From Azolla caroliniana (lineage: Eukaryota; Polypodiophyta), in contig JBHGNT010000010.1 of the NCBI GenBank assembly GCA_043228905.1, forward strand, positions 10,602,001 through 10,666,000: 64,000 bases of DNA. The letters run 5' to 3'. Below the pieces are notes generated by a model. It did not search any database. It saw only the letters and a list, made by a program, of their open reading frames with translations, and was not told the origin of the DNA. Within the stretch, counting starts at the first letter, position 1. Every line of letters starts with the position of its first letter. This document shows positions 1 through 10,024 of the stretch, piece after piece. The translations under genes and the position numbers were made by a program.

Positions 1-836
1 AGATTCACTTGTTGAGAAAAATTTACCAAAATTTGCTCCATGGGAGAATCAAAGTGAGGTTGAAGCAAAAGAGAAGAGTTAAAGCGTAGTGGAGGCTTTC
101 CAAGTAAAGATTTATACATGTCAATTGCATGATTACACACCTCCAAGCAAATAGGAAAGTGATCTGAAGTTCCAACATCTTGTAGAACGTTCATACGAAG
201 TGATGTCGGTAAAAAAGAATCATCATGCATCACATACATTCTATCTAACCAACTCCATGTTTCTCTATGTTGAGCAGATTGGAAGGTAAAACTTGGATCA
301 TTCCCTTGCAACCATGTCCAAACATCCAACTTCAGAACCTCCATAGCCAATGAGTCCCAAGCAAGTTGCTCAGGATCATCCATGATTGAATGTTCAGACG
401 TGGATTGAAATGCATCAACACACATGTTAAAATCGCTCATAAGTAATCCTGGACGTCCAATAGATAGGGTTTGAAGGAGTGAACCCCATAATGCAATACA
501 TTGAGTGGCTTGGTTAGGGGCATAAATCCCAACCACCCACACAACCTCGCCAAAAAAAGTGATTTCTAGAACCAAAAACCGACCATAAGGATCATTATGC
601 ACCACTTGAGAATAATACTTATCCCTCACGATTAATACCACACTTGAATAATGATTATTAAGCTGTCCTGCATAAAATGATGAATATCCACGCAAATGCA
701 CTATGGATCCTGCTAACTCATGACACTTATGCTCAACTACACATACTACATCCCATTCTCTACTTAACAAAGTTTCCCATAGTATATACTTCTTATGAGA
801 ACATGCCCCTCTGACATTCCATGTTACCACTTTCAT
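1..836 (-). CDS. LINE ORF2, N-terminal AP-endonuclease domain (partial)
   Basis: Start ATG at 836-834; the frame stays open to the window edge (about 278 codons). It begins MKVVTWNVRG, the usual opening of L1 ORF2 endonucleases. Further motifs follow in order: a VEHK segment with the metal-binding Glu (near residue 35), IYAPN (near 110), SDFNM in the place of the canonical GDFN, and TSDHFP with the catalytic His near residue 245. This domain nicks target DNA to prime reverse transcription. The SDFN variant replaces a Gly next to the catalytic Asp. No stops were seen, so this part of the ORF looks intact. Confidence 0.85.
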   Translation of the reverse strand, partial: MKVVTWNVRGACSHKKYILWETLLSREWDVVCVVEHKCHELAGSIVHLRGYSSFYAGQLNNHYSSVVLIVRDKYYSQVVHNDPYGRFLVLEITFFGEVVWVVGIYAPNQATQCIALWGSLLQTLSIGRPGLLMSDFNMCVDAFQSTSEHSIMDDPEQLAWDSLAMEVLKLDVWTWLQGNDPSFTFQSAQHRETWSWLDRMYVMHDDSFLPTSLRMNVLQDVGTSDHFPICLEVCNHAIDMYKSLLGKPPLRFNSSLLLQPHFDSPMEQILVNFSQQVN

Positions 837-849
837 TCAATCAACAATG

Positions 850-1173
850 TTATGGGAGCACTTGCTCCTTTAGAGCAACTGATGTCATGAAACTAGTCAA
901 AGCATGCTCCAATGCTGCATATGGATTTTCATGCACCACATCCTTAGAGTTGTGTATTGAAATCTTTTTTTTAGGTCCTCCTGTTTGACGAAAACCTCGA
1001 GAATTCGATGAATTTACAACTCGTCCCAATGAATCAAATTGAAGGTGAAGGGGTAATCCCTTATCCCTAGATTGTCGTTGCCAAGGAACTTTTCGAGGGC
1101 CCTCCCTAGTTCTTGAATTACCTTGCCAAGTAGTCACACGAGTAGTGGGTAAGCTACTACGCTGCATATTCAT
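850..1173 (-). CDS. LINE ORF1 tail or small middle frame
   Basis: A 107-codon basic, Ser/Arg/Gln-rich frame. Its ATG overlaps the ORF1 stop in the form ATGA, and it ends 14 bp before the ORF2 ATG. It could be the original C-terminal tail of ORF1 displaced by a frameshift, or a separately reinitiated product. The overlap makes reinitiation possible, but the absence of any recognisable domain and its position favour a frameshifted ORF1 tail. Composition alone cannot decide. Confidence 0.45.
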   Translation of the reverse strand: MNMQRSSLPTTRVTTWQGNSRTREGPRKVPWQRQSRDKGLPLHLQFDSLGRVVNSSNSRGFRQTGGPKKKISIHNSKDVVHENPYAALEHALTSFMTSVALKEQVLP

Positions 1174-2363
1174 TGATTTCCCTTTCGACTTGCCCTTAAC
1201 CTCATGCCAATCTTTGTCAACACATCACTACTAGCTCTATCCAATGGTTTTTTCCCCTTATCTTTAACCACTAAATTATGTTTTTCCATATCCATAGATT
1301 CAATTCCCTTATTCTTAGGGCCCAAACCTTGAAGTGAGACCTCTTTATAACCCGTTCTAGGTGATGTTCCTTCATCCACAAAATCTGACACACCAACATC
1401 TCTCCCAACTCCTTCCTTATCATGCCCTTCAATAGGAACCTCTGTAGTTGAAGGATAATGACCGTGGCATTCCGCCATAAAGTGACCCCATTCACCACAT
1501 CCAAAACAATGACCTGCAAATGTCTCCCCCTTCAGTGTAAAACAAAGACTTCTCATACCAAGAGCATTCATACGCACCCATCCTGGCCTCTTGTGACTTG
1601 TATCCCATAACATATAAAATCTGCACTTATTTGTAGCATTTGCATGTGGAGATACCAACACTTTACCCATTTGAATCATCAACTCTGGTAAAAGTGGGCA
1701 TAAAAAAGCATGCTTACAATCCACTGTAACCCAAACACGACATTCTTGTTTTAACAAAGCATGATAGTCCACTACGGGGGACCATTGCATAACATGCACC
1801 AATCGTTTATCAAAAAACATAGGAACTTTACCCAACAATGCACTTCGATGCTTCGGTGAACGAAATACCACATCATAAAACCCTCGTGGTCCTGCATATA
1901 TATTTTCAACACAATTTGGTGACACGATTGTGTTAAACCATTGTTTAATCCAATTAACATATGGGAGTTTGCCGATAAAAAATAATATAACAGCACGATC
2001 ATAGAATACATCAAATGATTGCAAAACTGCCTTAACATCAACTTCCACATCATGCACATCCTCTTCAATGCATTCTTTCGTTGCATTTTCATTTTCTTCC
2101 ACAATATCCGACAATAAGGTATTGGCAATTCCCCATAAATTATCCCAATTACAGTGATCCTTGTCAACTTCATCTACATGTATTATTTCGGCATATGTTA
2201 ATTTTTTCTCATTAATTTCTTCAATTCCCTTAAACCTCTTAGAGCTTCCAATGTCTTCCCTTTCACGATTACATTCAACCATCACATTACTCTTTTTTGG
2301 ATCGATTGTTTCCATATCAATATCCCCCACAATTTGTGAGGAATTCATGTTTATGTCCATCAT
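1170..2363 (-). CDS. LINE ORF1 RNA-binding protein with zinc knuckle
   Basis: A 397-codon ORF1-like protein. An acidic N-terminus (residues 1-110) precedes a DUF4283-like segment (about 120-270; it includes a hydrophobic stretch around AVILFFIGKLPYVNWIKQWF and the GPRGFYDVVF strand). This is followed by one CCHC knuckle, C-x2-C-x4-H-x4-C, near residue 285 (CFGCGEWGHFMAEC). This domain pair is typical of plant L1 ORF1 proteins, which coat the element RNA. The C-terminal third is low-complexity. It lies directly upstream of ORF2 in the same orientation. The start is the first ATG of the frame, one of two in tandem. Confidence 0.8.
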   Translation of the reverse strand: MMDINMNSSQIVGDIDMETIDPKKSNVMVECNREREDIGSSKRFKGIEEINEKKLTYAEIIHVDEVDKDHCNWDNLWGIANTLLSDIVEENENATKECIEEDVHDVEVDVKAVLQSFDVFYDRAVILFFIGKLPYVNWIKQWFNTIVSPNCVENIYAGPRGFYDVVFRSPKHRSALLGKVPMFFDKRLVHVMQWSPVVDYHALLKQECRVWVTVDCKHAFLCPLLPELMIQMGKVLVSPHANATNKCRFYMLWDTSHKRPGWVRMNALGMRSLCFTLKGETFAGHCFGCGEWGHFMAECHGHYPSTTEVPIEGHDKEGVGRDVGVSDFVDEGTSPRTGYKEVSLQGLGPKNKGIESMDMEKHNLVVKDKGKKPLDRASSDVLTKIGMRLRASRKGNQ

Positions 2364-2682
2364 TATATCGATCCGGGATAAAAAAAAAATTCCATGAACA
2401 AGAGAGAAAATCAGAACTCACCCGATTGAAGAGGTCGAAGATTTTGAAAACAATCGAATACCCACAATGAGTTTTGAGTATGTGGATGCCGACAACACAA
2501 GATTCCTTATTGCTATCATTGCTTCTTGTACAAACCACCAAATTCAACTTGCTATATCTCGTTGCGAAGCTCTACTCGAGGGCTTTCCAACGCTTGTCTT
2601 TGTGCCCAATTCCGTTACCGATAGAGAGCGCAACAATAAAAACAAATTCGCTTCTTCTTCCCTTCTCCACCTTGCGTTTTTT

Positions 2683-2728
2683 CCTCCCTCCCTCCCTCCC
2701 TCCCTCCCTCTCTCTCTCTCTCTCTCTT
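2683..2728. repeat. CCTC/CT pyrimidine microsatellite
   Basis: About six CCTC units pass directly into about ten CT units. Short (CT)n tracts also occur in the LTR regions of the copia elements at 23.5 kb and 43.9 kb, so this may belong to the adjoining LTR remnant. Confidence 0.8.
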
Positions 2729-2960
2729 TGTATTCTGTGTTCTTTGTTAATGAACTATTCTGTTCAATTTCCAGATAACCGACTAACTAGACTTGGTTCA
2801 TAAGCTTCCGCATCTAACTTTTGATATGGTATTAGAGTGTGAGAGTTGAAAAGCATTCTCCGTAGCCGACGTGGCTTGCTAACACAAGTCTTCAACATGG
2901 CTCCGGAAAAGAAAGAACAGAAACATGGACAAAGGAATGGGTGGTGCTCTTCTGACCCCT
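2729..2960 (+). mobile_element. Degraded copia LTR end, primer site and leader
   Basis: The segment resembles the end of the copia D LTR at 23.5 kb: a TTGTATTCTGTGTTC-like stretch, AACCGACTAACTAG in place of the CCGGCTGAGCCGG motif, a TAAGCTTCCGCATCTAAC stretch, then ATGGTATTAGAGTGTGAGAG, a mutated initiator-Met tRNA binding site. Downstream is a short gag-leader-like stretch. No matching 3' LTR is visible. It is probably the stub of an old copia insertion. Confidence 0.5.
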
Positions 2961-3469
2961 GGGATTCCACTATATATAAGACGGTTGTATCATGTGCGTT
3001 GATGACATCATTTATAAACCCCTTATACGTATGGTTTTTACTATTTTAGTGACCCTTTTGTAGAAAAAAGATTAATAAAAATACCCCTTACTACCAATAT
3101 ATTTTTTGATAACAACCCATTTTAAATACCGTTACATATAAAAAATACATGCACACATAGTTTCCAATCTAGAAGGGATCAATGACCGCCTTTACAATTG
3201 ATGACTCGCAAAATTATGAATGAACATTAAACATCATATGCAATTCCTAGACATGCTTCATCAAGTGCCACATAGATTGAAAACACAATGTGTAAAGTAC
3301 AAAGTAATGCACACACAATTAGGAAACATTACCCAAAAACACTAGAGGTATAACATATATAAGCAACATATAAGTGTTTTTTTAGTTTATTGAGACATAT
3401 GAAGAATATACCGTGATAAAAAAACAATGTAATTTACAAAAAAACAATCTTGAACTTGATATATATATC
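2961..3469. other. AT-rich intergenic stretch, nothing recognised
   Basis: Low-GC sequence with poly-A/T runs and no credible ORF, terminal repeat or tandem array. Confidence 0.6.
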
Positions 3470-3778
3470 TCAAAGAGCACACGTGCAACAATCCAAAATG
3501 CATATCAATAATGAAATTACTAACAAATTAACATTATGTTTAGTTTCATGGATAGACTCATATGAAGCCATGACATTATTTTTTCTCTCTTGTTTCCCAT
3601 TCAAAATATTATATTTTGTGTACACAAAGGAAAATGGTTCATAAAATATATCGTCCTCAATTATTTCCACTCGGATATTTGCATATGTAAGAGTTCCTCT
3701 CACACTTACAATGCCCAAAGGTTTATCTTCATCATCCCTCTCATGTTCAAACACTTCAATAATAGATTCTTCATCCAT
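3470..3778 (-). CDS. Short hypothetical ORF, possible gene fragment
   Basis: A 102-codon frame with an acidic start (MDEESIIEVFEHERDDEDK), then a mixed hydrophobic/acidic segment that reads like a folded domain for about 60 residues. After that it becomes low-complexity and Leu/Cys-rich. I recognise no family. There is no upstream promoter or splice context that I can defend. The first half is more protein-like than most chance frames in this AT-rich DNA; it may be an exon relic or chance. Confidence 0.2.
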   Translation of the reverse strand: MDEESIIEVFEHERDDEDKPLGIVSVRGTLTYANIRVEIIEDDIFYEPFSFVYTKYNILNGKQERKNNVMASYESIHETKHNVNLLVISLLICILDCCTCAL

Positions 3779-3825
3779 TATCTACAAATAGAATGGCCCA
3801 CCTATCACTTTTCATATAACCATAC

Positions 3826-4450
3826 ATCATATATATGTGTGTATGCGTGCCTTGTGAATGTGGTATTCATGTGTGATTTGTGTGTGTGTATGTATGTTCC
3901 GTACATCATATATGTTTGTATGTGTTATGCATGTGTGTGTTTTTTATGTTTGTGTGTGTGTATGTATGTTCCATACATCATATATGTTTGTATGTGGTAT
4001 GTATGTCTGTCGTGTGTTTTGTTTGTGTGTGTATGTATGTTCCATACATCATATATGTTTGTATGCGGTATGCATGTGTGTTGTGTGTGTATGTATACAT
4101 GTGTGTGTGTGTGTGTGTGGTGTGGGTATTGTATGGATTGTATTGCATGTGTATATATGTATGTGTGTATGTATGTATGTACACCTTCTATTGAATTGTG
4201 TGTATGTATACATGTGTGTTTGTGTGTGTACATATTGTATTGTATGTATGTGTTATGTGTAAATGTGTATGTATGTCAGTGTATATAGGTATGTGTGTAT
4301 GTATGTACATATTGTATTAATTTCGTTTATTGTATATATTGTATGTATGGCATGTGTGTATGATTGTATATGTTATGTGAGTGAGTGATTGTGTGTGTGT
4401 GTGTGTGTGTTTATGTGTTTATGTTTGTACGTGAGTGTGTGTAAGTCTAA
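3826..4450. repeat. (TATG)n / (TG)n microsatellite tract
   Basis: Long, imperfect TATG and TG repeats containing a recurring unit near 70 bp that includes a TTCCATACATCATATATG stretch (near 3,890, 3,965 and 4,040). Apparent open frames on both strands here are repeat artefacts. Confidence 0.85.
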
Positions 4451-5527
4451 GAATTTATGTGTTGGTTAATGTATGATGTTTGTACTTATGTGTACCTGTA
4501 AAATATTTGTAGAGTAGTTGTGGCAGCCCTGACAGAGATAATGGTGAGCAAAAGCGGCATGACAAGGCGAGCGGCGGCAGCAAAATGAGAACGGAGCCGG
4601 CAAAACGAGGACAAAAGCAACAAGGGGAGAAGAGGCGACGACAACAATGAGGAGAGAAGAGGAGGTAGAGCAAAGGAGGAAGTAGCAAAATTCTAAATTT
4701 AAGAAAACATGAATGTTTGAATATTATGTTTAGTATGAATGTATGTATGTATGTATGTATGTGCACGTAATGTATGCATGTATGTATGAATATATATATG
4801 TAATGTATGCATGTCTTTATATTCTAAGCCCTACCCCTCCCCAACTTTCTCCTATTTTCAGCCCTACCCCTCCCCTATTTTCTTCTATTTCTAGCCCTAC
4901 CCCTTACCCATTTTTTCCTATTCTCACTCAAACCCCTCTCCCACATTTTTTTTGTTTTTTCTTTAGAATGTTTTCACGTTTATAACTTATCACTTTTATG
5001 ATTTAACTTAAACATTCATACCCCTCATATATATATTTTACATACACATACATACATATTATAAACAAACATCCACACACATATATGCATACACATACAA
5101 ATATACATACATTACATATTACATATATACACACATAGAATGAACCATACGTAACATACGTGCATTCGCATTCAAGAATGATTCAACCAAACGTGTATGG
5201 TAAATCATCTCAAAATTGGATTGGATTGACAAGTTGGATTGGATTGACTAGGGTCTATATTATGTATTGATTCACTCTCAATCCTAATAAGTGGACTCTA
5301 ATCCATTGTGAACCATCAACATAAGTATGGTTGCAATATTTGCATTGTATCACATGCATACTTTTGGGATGCGAATCAAGACATCTATATCATCCTCACT
5401 TTAGAACTTTACAAAAAAATGAGTATGAACTATAGAGATTGAATCAAAATATGTCATTATAAATTATAATCAAACGTTCAAAAACTCATAAAACGTATAT
5501 TCGAGAATATGAAGAAAACATAACATA
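4451..5527. other. Low-complexity intergenic DNA with short repeats
   Basis: It contains a purine-rich stretch with GGCGGCAGCAAAA-like units (4,510-4,690), a (TATG)n block (4,735-4,815), a pyrimidine block with about three copies of a unit near 35 bp built on AGCCCTACCCCTCCCC (4,828-4,930), and TACA/TATA-rich sequence (4,990-5,130). I see no gene. Confidence 0.6.
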
Positions 5528-5995
5528 GGCAGTAGTAGCATAACAACTTACCACTAGGGTGACCTAATTTCTAATAACAAAGAAAGAAAGAAAGAAAGAA
5601 AAAGGAACATGACACTAACATGAAATTTTGCCATGACATAGGTAGTAGTAGCATAACAACTTACCACTCGGGTGACCTAATTTCTAATAACAAAGAAAGA
5701 AAGAAAAAGAAGAAAAAGGAACATGACACTAACATAAAATTTTGCCATGACACTAACAAGAGGATATGGGTAAGTTGGGAATCCAATCCAAGACACAAGT
5801 AATAGTAGCACAACAACTTACCACTAGGTTGTGCTTAGTTGTAAATTGTAATAATAAAGAAACAAAAGAAAAAAACTATTATAACACCAACATAAAATTT
5901 TGCTATGACATGGTAATAATGAGAGAGAGAGATGAGAAAATTGGGAATGGAACCCAAGACATAGACAACAATAACATGACTCCTTACCACTATGA
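5528..5995 (-). repeat. Tandem tRNA-like (SINE-head-like) units
   Basis: Four related units start near 5,528, 5,641, 5,798 and 5,945. The first two are 113 bp apart. Read on the minus strand, each has an A-box-like CCTAGTGGTAAG stretch. In the third and fourth, a B-box-like GGATTGGATTCCC or GGGTTCCATTCCC follows at tRNA-like spacing. Units are joined by GAAA-rich spacers. No cloverleaf is complete, so these are not called tRNA genes; a tRNA-derived SINE head is the best guess. Confidence 0.4.
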
Positions 5996-6079
5996 AAAAA
6001 AAAACAAAAAAAAGGAGCACGTATTTTTCCCATTTCAAACGTGTTTGTTTCCAAACGTTGTAATGCTTGCACAAACACG

Positions 6080-7335
6080 AATATTACGTTCTATGTATAC
6101 ACATATGTACATTCCTATATCCATTCGTTCATGTTTATTCATGCAAGCATACATGTTTTATGCATACATTACATATATATATATATATATTCATTCATTC
6201 ATACATGCATACATTACGTGCCCGTACATACATACATACATACATACATACATACATACATACTAAACATAACATTCAAACATTCATGTACGAATGTACA
6301 TATGTGTATGCGTATGTCATGTATGTAATGTATGTCCATGTACGAATGTACATATGTGTATGCATATATGTAATGTATGTATTTATGTGTATACATATGT
6401 AAATGTACATGATTCAATGTATATGGATGTGTGATTGTAATATGTGCATAATATGTATGTATATGTAGCAATTTATAAATGAACATATGTATGTTCATGT
6501 ACAAATGTACATATGTGTATGCATATATCCATATGTAATGTATGTGTATTCATATATCCATATGACAATGTACACTATTCAATGTGTATGGATGTGTGAT
6601 TGTAATATGTGCATAATATTTATGTATATATCTAATGTATGTATATGTAGCAATGTATAAATGAATATAGGTATGTCCATGTACAAATGTACATATGTGT
6701 ATATGAATGTGATTGTAATATATGCATATGCAATGTATGTCTGTACATGCATGAATGTATATATGTGTATTATGTATATATGTAATATGTAATGTATGTA
6801 TGTTTGTATGTGTACAGTGTATGCATACATGAGTGTGTGGATGTTTGTTCGTAATGTTTATGTATATATGTATGTATTGTAGTTTGTGATGATATGTATG
6901 TACATATGTATGTGTATGTAACGTATTTATGTGTATGCATGTATGTATATATGTATATATGTGTATAGATGTATGTTTGTAAAACTTATAACATTGTAGG
7001 CATATGTACATGTGGTGATATGTGGAATATGTATGTATATGTATGCATATATGTATATGTCAATATACATGATTCAATGGGTATGAATGTGTTTGTAATA
7101 TGCGCATAACATGTATGTATATATCCAATGTAGGTATGTGTATGTATATGTGTGTGTGTATGTGGTCATATGTATGTAAATGTATGAATGTATGTATGCG
7201 TATATATGTAATGTATTTATGTATGTATATTTTTGGGATATTTTCATGTTTAGTATGTATATGGCTCGTATATGGATGTATGTTTGTAATCTGTACGTAA
7301 TATGCATGTATATATCCAATGTATGTGTATACTCT
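6080..7335. repeat. Second long (TATG)n microsatellite tract
   Basis: More than 1.2 kb of TATG/TACA-rich repeats with recurring 60-110 bp blocks containing ATGTACATATGTGTATGCATAT. Block repetition suggests expansion by unequal exchange as well as slippage. Open frames here are artefacts. Confidence 0.85.
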
Positions 7336-7552
7336 TATTGATGTCTTCATTTGGTTGTAGTTATAGTAGATGAAGTTGGCTTGTCCTATTCATGACGCTT
7401 GTCATAGCCCTCACGTGCCCTTTTTACAATGGCCCAATTTGAAATGAAACCAGATTCATTTTCTTGAAGAAGCCCAACGACTTATCAATCTCAAAGTGAC
7501 CATGTGTGTCCATGATTTTCTCTTTATCTTGTCACGGTTAGTCATGTTATCT
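7336..7552. other. Unassigned flank of the DNA transposon
   Basis: Non-repetitive sequence without a gene call. It ends in ATCT (7,549-7,552), which is repeated just beyond the right end of the transposon. Confidence 0.6.
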
Positions 7553-7577
7553 GGGTAAAAGCATGCGAGTGGAAACA
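7553..7577 (+). repeat. Left terminal inverted repeat
   Basis: 25 bp, matching the right end at 23/25 positions (mismatches at positions 5 and 14). Two TAGCTAATTAGCTA palindromes follow within 60 bp. Confidence 0.85.
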
Positions 7578-8031
7578 CTATTATAGCTAATTAGCTACTA
7601 AAATGGCCATAGCTAATTAGCTATTTGTTTAGCTAGTCTTTTTTGTGGGAAAATCAAATATTTGAAAAACTAATTTATGAAAAAACTCAAATATTTGAAC
7701 TTCTGTTTCAGACGTAGTGGAACTTGGGGAATAGCACCATCATCTAAGGTCGACTTCAATGTCATCAATTTCCTGTTTAGCCTAAGTTTGATTTTGAATG
7801 CAGATGGAGTACTCAGAGCACGAACGTAGACGTAGCTCCCGCAGCAGCAGAAAATCGACATTGCAGATTGAGAGCTACAACACAGAACCCGCTTGATCAT
7901 CGTCCAGGTATGTTTCAGTTACAGAAACCCCAAACATTTGTTTTTTCTTTTTGACTATTGTCTGAACTTTAGTTCTGATTCATATTTCCCCAAAATCGAA
8001 TAGGGCGAAGTCCTTGGAGTCTCATACAAGG

Positions 8032-10019
8032 ATGTCTCGCAGATCGGGGAGTAGCAGCAGGTGTGTTTATATTACTTTTTTTGTGTTTAATCCTGTCTTT
8101 AGTGATGATTGGGGTTTCTGATTGAAATTTCTGATTAGGGTTTTTGTTTATAAATTTCTGATTAGGGTTTGTGATTGAAATTTCTGATTAGGGTTTTTGA
8201 TTGAAATTTTTGATTACGGTTTTCTATTATAAATTTCTGATTAGAATTTCTGAATAGGGTTTTTGGTTACAAATTTTGATTACAGATTAGAATTTCTGAA
8301 TAGGGTTTTTGTTTATAAATTTCTATTTAGAATTTCCGATTCGGGTTTGTGATTGAAATTTCTGATTAGGGTTTCTGATTGAAATTTTTGATTAGGGTTT
8401 TTGATTATAAATTTCTGATTACAATTTCTGAATAGGGTTTCTGGTTACAAACTTCTGATTACAGATTTTGATTAGGGTTTCTGATTTCAAACTTCTGATT
8501 ACAGATTTTGATTAGGGTTTCTGATTTCAAATTTCTGAATACAAATTATGATCAGGGTTTCTGATTTGCTAAGTTAAAGAGTTTGCACTATTTCAGTTGT
8601 TGTTGATTGGGGTTTCTGATTCTGACATATTCTGATTTTGCACTATTTCTGATTTTTGAAATGATATTTCAGATGGCTCGTTCCTCCGTATTCGAAAGTG
8701 CTAAACTTCGCAAAATTTTGCGAGACAAAGGAGGACTTCCACAACACCTATGGTCTGTCACTCGAGGGTGTTGACCCTGTTGTCCTAAGTGATAAATTGA
8801 TCAGTGATGTAGACTAGATGACAGTATATATAGTGCCTAGAGTCAAAGGCAAGGTCAAGCTGAAGCATGTACGAGCCGACTTGTACAATGACTGCATGAG
8901 GCTGCACCAGAAAGTTCATCAGGAGATCCCAGTCAACAATGAGTTGTCAGTTTCATTTGCTAGAGCATTTGCATATGAGTACTACAAAACAACGAAGGAA
9001 TCCAGAGACCCTGAAATGTATAGGGTAGCTTGGGCAGTCTATGGTGAGGCATCGGTAAAAAGATGCCGAAAGATGGGGACCTTGGCACAAAAAATAGACA
9101 GATTTTGGAGCATGGCAGCTGTTGATGCAACTGTCGACTCCCAACAAAACAGGGGGCATACACCACACTGACACCCAAGGAAAGCCAATGTCGATGATAC
9201 AGGTGAGACATTGGTTAGTTATATGCTAAAAAATGTCCATGAAGTCTGTGAGACATTGGCATTTTTTAAGACTGATTTAGAGAATGCCACAATGGCTTCT
9301 GCAATGGAGAGCAAAGTTACTTCCATTGTTACAACGATAAGAAATAAGATTCAGGTAACTATTGTTTTGCTGGTATGTGATTGTGTTATAAATAACTTTA
9401 AGGGTAAAATGTGCTAATCAAGCATTATCTGGAATAGGTTGCGCAACAGGAGCTTGAATTAGAGGGGCCACTGGATCCCCAACGTAAAATACAACTGCAA
9501 ATAGAGATCCAGGTTCTTTCAATGAACCTGAACCTTCTAGGTGTAAATATTGTTGCAGATTACAATTTGGAAAAGCTTCAAGTAAGTTAACGATTCCTGA
9601 GCAAAGTTGGTGTATCTTTCTCAGACAAGAATAATTAATCGGTAAATTTCTCTGTTGCGTTGAAGGAACAATACATTCATCAAGAACAGGTAGTTAGCTG
9701 CCTTAAGAAGCAGCTACATTTTGTGGAGGGAATGGTAAGGACCAGACAGGATTTGGACCTGAACATTCTTGCTCCCTTACCAAATGAAGGAGAACCAGAA
9801 AATGATTTATTGACAGTTCAAGCACGTTGCATTGCTTGCGGGTTAGGTGTGGAGGACAAAACTGCGTCTTTGTTGGTTCACCTACAACCATGCAACCACA
9901 CATACCATCTACTTTGTTTTCAACATGCCTGTCGAATTGCTGCATTCTGTTTGGGAGATTGCAGTACAACTCTACCAAATGAGTGGAGAAAACTAACAAG
10001 TATACCATACTGTAGATAA
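8032..10019 (+). pseudogene. Plus-strand transposon gene, coiled coil and zinc-finger-like
   Basis: Likely exons: 8,032-8,060 (MSRRSGSSS start, GT donor at 8,061), 8,673 to about 9,354 (acceptor TTTCAG), 9,438-9,581 and 9,666-10,019 (stop TAA). The second exon holds two in-frame stops (TAG 8,815; TGA 9,169). The third is Leu/Gln/Glu-rich and coiled-coil-like. The last encodes Cys/His pairs in the order C-x2-C, PCNHTYH-x3-C, then C-x3-C, resembling a RING or related zinc fold. I know no named family. Position next to the left TIR suggests an accessory transposition protein or cargo. An alternative is that the last exon splices on to the 11.3-13.1 kb unit across the repeat array (GTATAC donor-like site near 9,999). 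Confidence 0.5.
8100..8650 (+). repeat. TTCTGATTAGGGTTT minisatellite in intron
   Basis: About 20 imperfect units of 20-27 bp on the theme TTTCTGATTAGGGTTT, lying in the predicted intron 8,061-8,672. The core TTAGGGTTT equals a shifted plant telomere repeat, but units are interrupted by ATTGAAA/ATAAA spacers, so this is not a telomere. Confidence 0.8.
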
Positions 10020-10024
10020 GCTTA

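Larger units (their letters stand above)
1..2640 (-). mobile_element. L1-type LINE, 5' part, truncated by window edge
   Basis: A non-LTR retrotransposon read right to left: 5' leader (about 2,640-2,364), ORF1 (2,363-1,170), a short overlapping frame (1,173-850), then the start of ORF2 at 836, which runs off the left edge. The order ORF1 with a zinc knuckle, then an AP-endonuclease ORF2, is the plant L1 layout. The 5' boundary is not marked by a visible target-site duplication, so 2,640 is approximate; a pyrimidine tract and a copia remnant follow it. Reverse transcriptase would lie outside the window. Confidence 0.8.

Noticed and set aside
3590-4288. Cys/Tyr/Val-rich open frames on the plus strand and His/Thr-rich ones on the minus strand
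   Set aside because: They are translations of (TATG)n/(TACA)n microsatellite; all frames are open because the repeat lacks stops.
6214-7350. His/Tyr/Ile-rich frames across the second TATG tract
   Set aside because: Same repeat artefact; no start context, no domain.
8100-8650. Interstitial telomere
   Set aside because: TTAGGGTTT units are separated by non-telomeric spacers and never form consecutive TTTAGGG repeats.
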